Origin: Siphlonurus alternatus
Lineage: Eukaryota > Arthropoda > Insecta > Ephemeroptera > Siphlonuridae
NCBI GenBank assembly: GCA_949825025.1
Contig: OX463783.1
Span: forward strand, 11,133,628-11,197,627
DNA: 64,000 nucleotides
Direction of reading: 5' to 3'
Part shown: positions 45,804-56,231 of the stretch, in pieces
Layout: every line of letters begins with the position of its first letter
Numbering within the stretch: the stretch's first letter is position 1
Notes under the pieces: generated by a model
Seen by the model: only the letters and a program-made list of their open reading frames with translations
Databases searched by the model: none
What the model was told of the DNA's origin: nothing
Position numbers and translations under genes: made by a program

Positions 45804-48621
45804 TGGTGCGCGATGATCCCGCTACCTCCCAGAACTGTAAGTCTGTTGTTGGCTCTGGAGATGAAAATGTGAAGACTCGTACTGGTGAGAATCTGAACTA
45901 TTAATAGTTCAATCAGACTAGGAATATTCCACCTTAGTTTGTGTTATGCATGTTCTGTGGTACTTCCGATCAAGTGAATTCATTCGTTACAAACTAACCA
46001 ATGACTGAAAACTTAACAAAGCCTACAAAATCCATATTAAATGTGATGTGAAAGTTTAGAATAGTGATACATTAGTAATTTAAGGAAAGATATAGGAATA
46101 AATCAACAAAAGCCTTACCATGATGAGATGTCTGTAGCATCTTGTTGGCATAAATAACAAAAATATTTACAAATATTTGTTTTATCTGTGCCAACAAGAT
46201 TCACCTGCTATATGGACATCTCATTATGGTAATTAAGGCTTGTTGATTTATTCCTATCCCTTTCCTTAAATTAAAACATAATTTTCACTATTAACGATTC
46301 TAATTTTGTGTTTATTTTTCTCAGATGGATCTCCGATGGAGGTTTCCCAGCCAATGAATGATAGTTCAGCTAGCGGACTTGCCCAAGACCAAGGAGACTC
46401 GGAGGAAACCTGTCATCGTGACCTGCCGAAAACTCCACTGAAAGAGTACAACTTACGGAAACGCAAGTCTGAAACCCGAAAGAAAAATAAAGACCTTGTT
46501 ACCAGCCAAATTTTAGAAGAAATTATGAGTTGTAGTAACTCATCCATAGCAAAAAATAAGAATTTAAATAATATTGGGAATAATAACTCATTTGAGAAAG
46601 TGTATTTAACTAGTGGAGACATGCCGCCTCTTGATCTTTTAGCAGTAGCCACTAATATGATCTCCGACTCAAGTGAATCTGCTACTAATGACAATGCAGA
46701 GCTTCCATCCTCTGTAAATTTACCTGATTACCCTGAGTTTACTAATTCTACCTTACCTGAACATATTGACTGTGACGCTTTAGCTAAATGTTGTCACTGT
46801 AATTTTATTGAATTTGAAGATTATGATGACCATAAACAACATTTATTACCTCACTTACAGACTGCAGAATCAACACAAACATCTTTAAATTCGTCATTTG
46901 CTGCATCAGAATCTAATGCAACAACTAAAGTAGAAGTAACAGCAGCTAATTCTATTACATCAGATATAAAACACATAAAACATCATTGTATTCACTGCTT
47001 AAATATATTCTATGGTAATATCCCTTTTCTTGACCATTTAAAAGAAAAACATAATAAAAAAATTCAGGTGTCTGAATTAAAAAAAAATATAGAAAATAAT
47101 GAAAATGTTATAAGTATTGAAGAAGATGACATTAATCAAAATAGAAGCTCACCAGAAGATATCACTCTTTTTCTTGATTCTTCATCTAACTCAAGTACAG
47201 AAATTATTAAAATGTCACCTGATCAAAATAGGAGCTCACCAGAAGATATCACTCTTTTTCTTGATTCTTCATCCAACTCAAGTACAGAAATGATTAAAAT
47301 GTCACCTGAATTTACAGATTGTGAAATAAATAAAATTGACGATAATAAATCAACAGAATCTGATGATGAGACTTTGGCCTCGTTATTATTAAAACCAGAA
47401 GCTAAAAGTAAAAATGAATTAACAACTAAAACAAATAATAAAAATATTTCGGACTGCTTTTTTAATTTAAAAACACTAAAAGTGTCATTACAAAGAAATG
47501 AAATCTCAAAATCAGAAAATACAACAAAAATCTTACCACAAGATATTAAAATTGTAGAAAATAATGAAATAAAAAAAGAAATGTCACGAAAAAAATTAGG
47601 ACAACCAAGGAAACATGAATTCCAAGGAATGATAAAGCTGCCAGGAGAAGATCAGGAAAAACACACTACACCAGAAAATTCAAAACAAGAACTTGATATC
47701 ACAGAAAACAATCAACAGAATAAAAAAGAACAACAATCAAAGAAAAGTAAATACACAGGATTAGAAGAAATGCTTTCACAAAATGTTGAGAAGAAAAACT
47801 CTACTGATACAGGAAAAAAACGAGAAAGGAAAAGAGGACGACCAAAGAAAAGGAAATTCCCAGGATTGATAGTAAATCTTTCAGAAATTTTTAAGAAAAA
47901 ACCCTCTACACGAGAAAAATCAAAACTAAAAATTGATATCATAGAAAAAAATCAAGAAAAGAAAAGAGGACGACCAAAGAAAAGGAAATTCCCAGGATTA
48001 GTAGTAAGTCTTTCAGAAAGTTTTGAGAAAAAACCCTCTACACGAGAAAAATCAAAACTAGAAATTGATATCACAGAAAAAAATCAAGAAAGGAAAAGAG
48101 GACGACCAAAGAAAAGGAAATTCCCAGAAGTAGTAGAAAGTCTTTCAGAAAGTTTTGAGAAAAAACCCTCTACACCAGAAAAATCAAAACTAGAAATTGA
48201 TATCACAGAAAAAAATCAACAGAATATAAAAAGACAACCAATGACAAGGATTTACCCAGGATTAGAAGAAATACTTTCACAAAATTTTGAGAAGAAAAAC
48301 TCCACACCAGAAAAATCAAAACTAGAAGTTGTTAATATTACAGAAAAAAATCAAGAAAAGAATGAAGGAAAAGAAGGCAGACCGACTGGAGAGCAAAGTA
48401 GAAAAGCTTGCAAACTTGAAAAAACAAGGAAACCAGTTCAAAAGCCAATGACACCGAAAGCAATTGAGGAAGCTGAGAAGTACCTCAAGATCTTTAATTC
48501 AGAAGTGAGAAATCGTAAAAATAGTCCGACCTCATCAACACCTGTTCAGAAGACTCGCTGCCTCTTATTAAGAGACTGCAAAAGTCAACAGACAAGCAAA
48601 ACACCACAGGCAACAAAATAA
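45804..48621 (+). CDS. Alternative 3' end of the ZAD gene: C2H2 pair plus AT-hook repeats
   Basis: Exons 45804-45884 and 46325-48621 (TAA). Acceptors TTGTTCTCAG and TTTTTCTCAG; donor CTG-GTGAGA. Both exons open in phase 1, so they join the common donor at 34553 (1339 residues in total) and the small exon can be skipped without a frame change (1312). Seen: two C2H2 fingers, CCHCNFIEFEDYDDHKQH and HCIHCLNIFYGNIPFLDH; a 29-residue tandem duplication (from about 47134 and 47221, NRSSPEDITLFLDSS); then 44-residue tandem units (about 47745-48390), three of which carry the AT-hook core KRGRPKKRKFP. AT-hooks bind the minor groove of AT-rich DNA. Likely a chromatin-associated isoform. It could be a separate gene if an unseen first exon exists. 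Confidence 0.72.
46078..46272. mobile_element. Palindromic MITE just ahead of the AT-hook exon
   Basis: AATTTAAGGAAAGATATAGG then AATAAATCAAC is mirrored by GTTGATTTATTCCTATCCC then TTTCCTTAAATT. The right end lies about 50 bp from the acceptor at 46324. Confidence 0.75.
47745..48390 (+). repeat. 132-bp coding tandem repeat (44 residues)
   Basis: AGAGGACGACCAAAGAAAAG recurs at 47833, 47965 and 48097, exactly 132 bp apart. Flanking units at both ends keep the LSEIF/LSQNFEKK and KSKLEIDITEKNQ parts but have lost or never had the AT-hook. Confidence 0.9.
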
Positions 48622-49077
48622 AATTTAAAAAATAGACTCATATGGCGAGAAGCGAGTTTAAAAGATTAAAAAAGGAGCGTCCATTGTGTAGGAAAAGTCA
48701 ATAACCATTTAAAAGGACATATAATCTCTTATTATTTTTAAATGTTGTTCTTGAAAGCTCATAAAAATACATAATATATATCCAATAGCTTGTGGGCTAT
48801 CAAGTCCCAAATATTTAAAAATATTTTTACTCAAAATTATTAGTTGGTAATTAATTGAGTAATCTTTATATTATATTACTCTTTGAACTTTCAAATATAA
48901 TATTTAAAAGTTTAGAGTCTCATAAATTTTTGTGTGTATAATTTATATTATTCACATTCAGAGGTGATAAATTAATAAATATATTAAATATATATTTTTT
49001 TTAATTTATAGATAGCAAAAGTAATGAGAAGATAAGTTTGTATCACTTTCACTTTGTTAAAGTTAATAAAATAAAGT

Positions 49078-49424
49078 TAATATCCTTGACGCCATTTTAC
49101 CCTTTCGGTGTGGCCAGGTATTTAACCTTGTGTGTAAGAGTTATCTTGCGACCGAGCTGGGGCTTACCAGGCTCCCAGAACCCTTTCCTGCACTCTTCTG
49201 GGCTCGATTACCAGATCTGTGAGGCCTGCAGTATTTGAACTTACAGGGGTTATCACTTCCTTCGGAAATATTCCGAGAGATGGCAGCACCGTGATCAATT
49301 GTGCCGCCGTACGTATATACAGCACGTGCCAGTAGATGGCAGCAGTGTCACTTTTTACAGCGTCACCCTTCCAAGTACTAACCACGCTCAACGTTGCTTG
49401 AATTCGGTGATCTAACGAGAACCG
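49078..49424 (-). mobile_element. 5S-derived SINE, 5'-truncated copy
   Basis: Minus-strand match to 29561-29930, including 5S-like GGTTCTCGTTAGATCACCGA and GGTTAGTACTTGGA. The first roughly 22 bp of the head are missing, a common result of incomplete reverse transcription. Confidence 0.85.
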
Positions 49425-49871
49425 TTTTGTATATTTTCTTTTATAACAACCAATATAACACAAGTTAATTCCAATTATCTGTACTAAAACTTGCTATGCA
49501 GTTAAGAATAGAGTGACTTAAAAAAAAATATAGGAAGAAATTCAATACTGACAGTTGTTAAAATTAATGTAATTTGCTGAAACTAAATATGTAGTGTAAA
49601 AAAAAAAAAAAAAAAAAAATCCTTCTACAAGTTAACCTGATTTTTTAAAGCACATAAAATTTATCAAAAATCTCTGAACTGTAGTTAACCAAGTTATAAA
49701 AACAAAAACTTGCAAAAATGTAAGCAGTTTTTATTACTTATTTTTGCCAAGAATTTTTAATACATAAAAAAATATTATTGTAAGATTATAAATATAATTA
49801 ATTGACAACATTATTACACATGGTAATAATAACACTATTTTTTTAGCTAAATAGCTAAATGAACTGTCTAC

Positions 49872-49902
<31 letters not shown>

Positions 49903-50083
49903 TTAATAAGATAAATGAATAAAACTGACAGTATATTACACTATTGGATAACATTATTTGATTAACTACATGTATAATGTATATTCAGTTGTTAAAGTGA
50001 GCTGATAAATTGTATTGAAATGTAGACAGGCATTTTAATGTGCCTATAACATAATATTTTTTTTGTAAAAACATCATTTCATT

Positions 50084-50402
50084 AACAGTATTGTCCTCAA
50101 TTTTTTTTATTGCAGAAATGGATAGAGGGTGCAAAGTTATGCTACCCTGATTTTTTTCAGATTTTTTAGAGCCCGGGAACTATTTTTAAAAAATTATTGA
50201 AAGTTCTTTTTGTGACGTCACGAGACGCCGCTTCTTAAGAAAAATATTGGACTTGCCGCCTCGTGACGTCACAAAAAGGACTTTCAATCATTTTTTAAAA
50301 ATAGTTCCTGAGCTCTAAAAAATCTGAAAAAAATCAGGGTAGCATAACTTTGCACCCTCTATCCATTTCTGCAATAAAAAAAATTGAGGATGATACGCCA
50401 TT
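50084..50402. mobile_element. Palindromic MITE, family A
   Basis: GCAGAAATGGATAGAGGGTG at the left and CACCCTCTATCCATTTCTGC at the right. The centre includes GTGACGTCACGAGACGCCGC and its mirror. Closest to the copy at 1221-1541. Confidence 0.85.
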
Positions 50403-50811
50403 GACGCTGGGATTACATGTACAATTTTTGGATGAATCTTTTTCAGTTAATTTAATGTCGTCTGCTAAATAATTTAAATGACAATATCAATGTTTTGATA
50501 ATATACAGTATATAATTGAGGTCTTGAAAAGAATAAATAAAGTCAAATTTAATGACTGGCCATGCAAAAAGTAAATGGAAGTTAATATTCATCCCATAAG
50601 ATACATAATCTTTTTTTTTTTTTTTTTTTTCCTACTTCAATAATCAATTAGAATGTTTAACAAATATATTTATAAAAGTGCTTCAATTCTGATTTTGCAG
50701 TGTTCCCACTTTCCCTGCCCTTCTATCTATCTTAAAACCTAGATAGATGTGAAGCAAATTTTCCAATAGCATATCGAGTTCTCAATTCTTCATCGGAAGA
50801 ACTTTGAATTT

Positions 50812-50842
<31 letters not shown>

Positions 50843-51163
50843 GTAGAGTAATTTTTTTCAAATTAATGTCTACTTAATTACTACTTATAAACTTGATACC
50901 TCTATTTTGTATCAAGTTTATTGCATTTAATTATTAATATTTCTTTTCTTTATGAGGTATAATAATTTTATTACATGACATATATTATACAAGAACGTAA
51001 GATGCATAATTTAAATTTCCAATTAAAAAATATTGTATTAAATTTTCTTTTACCTTTTTATTTTAAAGTAATTAACTAACTTTTCTTTATTGGCTTATTA
51101 AAAATATCATCTTGTTACATGCATCTAGCGTTCACACTAAGTTATAGCTTATAGATATACGGT

Positions 51164-51517
51164 TTAAGGGTAAGGTAACGCCACCAATGTTAAAAAAATC
51201 CCTCTCACAAAAATTCTGAAAAAAATTTAAAATGTTCTCCTCTATACCCCCTATCAGTACCTAAAATATCAGGTATACAAATACGATCTAGTTTTTGAGT
51301 TATAAATTTTTAAAGTTGACTACTTTAACATGGAGTAATGAAACTCCCATGTTAAATTGGTCAACTTTAAAAATTCATAACTCAAAAACTAGATCGTATT
51401 TGTATACCTGATATTTTAGCTACTGATAGGGGGTGTAGAGGAGAACATTTTAAATTTTTTTCAGAATTTTTGTGAGAGGGATTTTTTTTAACATTGGTAG
51501 CGTTACCTTACCCTTAA
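51164..51517. mobile_element. TTAA MITE, family B
   Basis: TTAAGGGTAAGGTAACGCC and its mirror, TTAA at both ends. Almost identical over its length to 45078-45432, suggesting recent spread. Confidence 0.9.
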
Positions 51518-51624
51518 CTCCTTAGTTTTTAAGATTATTATAGTAAACTAAATTTTTCATAAGCCTATATTGAATGTGCTGATGTGTAACTCATAAATAT
51601 ATCCAAATTTTATAAGTTTTCATT

Positions 51625-51951
51625 AAAGGTGTACCAAAGTGAATACTTTTTTTTACATATCTGGGCAGCTAAGAATTATTCGGATATCCCTGTGGCTCAA
51701 TATTTTCATACAATGCCTCGTTACTTTATAATTAATTATTTAGTTTGAAAAGTGAGGTTAAAGGCCGTTGATTGATTCAAGTCGGTGCACGCCTGCAGCG
51801 GCTGATGATACACAAAAAAGGGTTGATTCAAGCCGGTGCACGCCTGCAGCGGCTGATGATACAACAAGAAAGGGGCGGGAGGAGTATCAGAGAATAATTC
51901 TTAGCTGCCCGATTATGTAAAAAAAGTACGTATTCACTTTGGTACACCTTT
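51625..51951. mobile_element. MITE with AAAGGTGTACCAAAGTGAA ends and internal duplication
   Basis: AAAGGTGTACCAAAGTGAAT with ACTTTTTTTTACATA, GGGCAGCTAAGAATTATTC and their mirrors at the right. Inside, a unit of about 52 bp (TTGATTCAAGYCGGTGCACG, CCTGCAGCGGCTGATGATAC) is present twice in tandem (about 51772-51875). Confidence 0.8.
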
Positions 51952-54114
51952 ATAACAAACCAATTAATTGTGTACACAAATAAATTGACTTTTTGTTGTT
52001 TATTTTTTGTCACTAAATAAATAGAAGCACTTTCTATAAAAAATTTGCTTATGATATATATGTTCCAAATTCATTGTTATAGAATATTTTTACATTAATT
52101 AATATACATACACAAATTCTAATAAAATTATTTTTGTAAAATAAAATTGTAATCTGTTTGGTCATACATAACAATTATTTAATAATAAAATCTTAAAAAT
52201 TATTTTAGTTGTTTTTATTTGCTGAAAAATTCCCTATATTTAATTAATGCATAACTATATAATATAATTATATAATATTATATGTATAGTATAATATACA
52301 TATTATACTACTGTATTTTCATGATGTTTTTTTTTTATATTTTTCATTTATTTATGAATTAGCTTTTGTGCATTTATGAGTTCATAAAAATTACATTAAA
52401 TGCTTTAGCAATTAAACTCAATTAAAGGTATGTAAAGGAAGGAAAATTAATAAAAACCAGCAAGGGCAGCAAGGTTTTGCCTGCTACTTTTTACACTACT
52501 TTTTAATTCATAAGCTGTGCTAAAATTAATAGATATTCTTAAATGTTTTATTTTAATTTATTATCATCAAGGTCATATAAACAAATTGATGTAAAACTTA
52601 CATCAAGTAAGAGATTGCAACAGGCAATATAATTTTTGTAATAGAGGACATAATGGACCAAGAAGAGATGGCGCTGACGTCTGAAATTTTTGCTCTTTGC
52701 ATCGAGAATACACGGCAATACCCATATAGCATAGGGAAAATCACAAAAAAAAAATCAAATTGTTAGGAAAGAAATCAATTACGAAGTTGAAATATTTTTT
52801 TAGATTTGTCCAAAAGTATTTGACAACTAATTATGGTGTTGTCATTTCTGTAAAATTATGCTGTGGCTGTTGACAGAGCATTTACATGATTTTACAATGC
52901 TAATCATATACAGCAATCCTCGCCAGACGCACGTAGTTCCAACAGTTACCACTAGGTTTGCACTAACTTTATGACGCCAATATTAATGAATATCTAATAA
53001 TTTGGAATTTAAAATAAAAAAATGATAATTGCTATAAATAATTATATTTATTTGTGACATTTTTGACAAGATTTTTACAAACACAGTAAACAATGTACAT
53101 CATGTAAGTTTACCCTGTTTTCACATGAAAATATCGAGCTGTCCTTATAATACATAGTTCATAATAAAATAAGCTTCTTTTTATCATATATAAATTATAT
53201 GGCCGGCATAGACGTAACTAGGCAATAGGATGAGAGAGATGAAACCTCTAGATCAATTAAAGATTAAAGTACATATAGAATTTATATAAGGTGCATATAT
53301 GCTATGTAAATATATATGGTGCGCAGCCTATATAGCCACTAAGTTATATTTTTTTTTCTACATGCAATTTAACGCTGCGTAGCAATATGCGCAACAATAA
53401 AAAATTTCTAATTGTATTTAAAATTTAATTTAACTGTAATTAAATTATAATAATATATCGCATATTTTTATAGGAATATTTTTAGTTCTCAAAATAAAAT
53501 CTCAAAGTTAATTTAGAATGCATGGACAGTAAAAACAATAAGTATGAATAATTATGTTTATGTAAATAAATGCTATACTTACACACTTTTTTTTTATTAT
53601 AAAACAATATTTTTGTTTGTATAATTATATTAAAATGTTTGGAGGGATGTTTTCTGTGATGTCAATTAATATAAAGTTACATAAATTAACAAACTGAAAA
53701 ATAAATCTTTAAGAATAATTAGCTGTTTTTATTTTGCTAAAATTATTTTTATAAGTTCAAAGACCTTCAAATTGAAACTTAAATTAAAAGTCAATTAAAA
53801 CTAAAAAGGTACATCTTACAATTTAATTATTAAGTGACCTATAATTAGAACCAATTTCTCAAAAATTAAAGCAATATTTTAATATTCCACTTATGTAATA
53901 ATGTCTAGATATATAAATCAAATAATTTTAATTAAAAATTATTATTTTGTGATGCTGTAAGAAAAATTACATTTAAAATAATGCTTCATTAAATCATAAT
54001 TTTGATAATTACATGAAGTAAAAAAATCAGTATTATTTAATACTTTTTATATACTACAGAAAAAAATATCCATAAAAAAAACTAGTATACAGTACACATA
54101 CAAGTATTTAACTT

Positions 54115-54469
54115 TTAAGGGTAAGGTAACGCCACCAATGTTAAAAAAAATCCCTCACACAAAAATTCTGAAAAAAATTTAAAATGTTCTCCTCTACATC
54201 CCCTATCAGTAGCTAAAATATCAGGTATACAAATACGATCTAGTTTTTGAGTTATAAATTTTTAAAGTTGACCAATTTAACATGGGAGTTTCATTTCTCC
54301 ATGTTAAAGTAGTCAACTTTAAAATTTTATAACTCAAAAACTAGATCGTATTTGTTTACCTGATATTTTAGGTACTGATAGGGGGTATAGAGGAGAACAT
54401 TTTAAATTTTTTTCAGAATTTTTGTGAGAGGGATTTTTTTTAACATTGGTGGCGTTACCTTACCCTTAA
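54115..54469. mobile_element. TTAA MITE, family B, inverted orientation
   Basis: Same ends and arms as 45078-45432; the central asymmetry (ACATGGGAGTTTCATTTCTC) is reversed, so it lies in the opposite orientation. Confidence 0.9.
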
Positions 54470-54521
54470 CTATCAGTCTTGGAAAATACAAATAAAAAAG
54501 GAAGACTAAATTAAAAGTTAC

Positions 54522-54868
54522 AATGGACAACTTGCATGATTTATTTATTTTTTATTCTTACTGTAGAAGTGAATAGAGGGTACCAAATTATGCTACTCTG
54601 AATTTTTTCAGATTTTTTTTTAGTACTGGAACTATATTTTTAAAAAAATTATTGAAAGTCGGCTATGCCCCTAAGAGGCGTCAATCGGGGTGTTTGCCCT
54701 ATCCTTTTTATTAAGGCCTCAGGGGTGCCAACATAACTTAGAGAACTTCAATAATTATTTAAAAATAGTTCCGGGTCTCAAAAAAAATCTGAAAAAATTC
54801 GGAGTGGCATAATTTGATACTCTCTTTTCCTTTTTTGCAATAAAAATTTTTCATGCAAGTTGTTCATT
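54522..54868. mobile_element. Palindromic MITE, family A, divergent
   Basis: AATGGACAACTTGCATGA is mirrored by TCATGCAAGTTGTTCATT. The arms hold GAATAGAGGGTACCAAATTA and a decayed mirror. The core differs from other copies. Confidence 0.75.
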
Positions 54869-55255
54869 AAAATAAAGAACAAGAAATAAAGAAAATAATT
54901 ATAAGCCAAATTAAAAATAATTATTGACATTAATAATATTTTTTAAATATACATCACAAATCAAGATAAATTTTTACAACCAATGATGTACGTGTAGCTG
55001 TGGGGGTATTTAATATATTTTAATACTGTGCGATTATAATCTACACAATTCACAACAACCGTAATTAATATCAGAATTAATCACATCAAATAATACAAAT
55101 ACAACATATAAACTTATTTACAATACACAAGTCAGCTAGTAAAGAGGTTCATAGATTCTTGTACACGAATAGGAGAAGGAAGTGATCGGAGAGAAAAAGA
55201 GCAGCATTGCCAATTTTTATCAGAAAGAAAAGTGTGCAATATTCAATACAACTCT

Positions 55256-55562
55256 TACGGACTTCAGAAAATTTTATTGCAGAAATGATAGAAGGTTGCA
55301 AATTTGTCACTCTGATTTTTTGGAACTCTGAAATTGTTTAAAAAATATATTGAAACTTCTGTTTTACTGACTATGCCTCTTTTTGCAACAGCAAGAAGTC
55401 CTATCCTTTTAAGTAGTTTCGCCTTGTGACAACATAAAATTGACTTTCAATGATTTTTTAGCAAAAATAATTGCTGGAATCTAAAAAAAATTAATGAAAA
55501 TCACAGTAATTTTACACCCTCTATCCATTTTTTTAATAAAAAAATTGAGGTTGATGATGCAT
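55256..55562. mobile_element. Palindromic MITE, family A, decayed
   Basis: TTATTGCAGAAATGATAGAA at the left and ACACCCTCTATCCATTTTTT at the right. It has several indels compared with other copies, so probably the oldest. Confidence 0.65.
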
Positions 55563-56231
55563 TTTTTGTCAATTTTGAACTCTCTATAAAATTTCTGTTC
55601 TCAAATCTGCACTGTTTTTTCTACAATCTTAAGTTAGGCCACCTCCTTCTCACAATTTTCTACTGCCGCTCTCTCCACGAATCAGTCTCAGATATCAATT
55701 ATCTGCGGACATTTTTGATATGTACCAAAAACTAGCAATTTGAAAATTGTACATACAGTATATGGAAATAGAGGAAAATAAATTACAAATTTTGAACTAA
55801 AAATAAATTGCCAAAATAATTTCTTGACCTATACAACTTTAACCCAATGCTAAAAAGGTTTTATACAGAGTCCATTGAGAAATGAATATCTTGGTGAAAA
55901 AATTCATCTTCATAGTTAATTGGGAGAAATTAAACAATTAAAAGTTCTCAATTCTAGCTGCTAAAATTGGCAATATTATTAAATTGCATGAGCTTGCAAG
56001 GTGCAATGAAAGCATTATATTTGGAATGTTTAAATTATTTTTTTATATGATAATTTTTGCAGCAATTGATTTTGACCTGTCAGCGTAGGTAGTGAGAAAA
56101 AGAAAGGTACACATTCACTTCTCAACATTTCTTGTCAAAATCTTATATCTATAGTTTAGGATGCAAGTACAAAGTGTATGTAAAACATTTTTACGGATTA
56201 CAAATAACACAAAAGACATCTTAATGTTGAC

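Larger units (their letters stand above)
48622..56231. other. Gene-free, repeat-rich stretch
   Basis: No supportable coding region on either strand. It holds the SINE at 49078, family A MITEs at 50084, 54522 and 55256, TTAA MITEs at 51164 and 54115, a MITE with an internal 52-bp duplication at 51625, long A-runs (49598-49618, 49872-49900), T-run 50611-50630 and a TG/G run (50809-50846). The rest is AT-rich. Confidence 0.65.
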
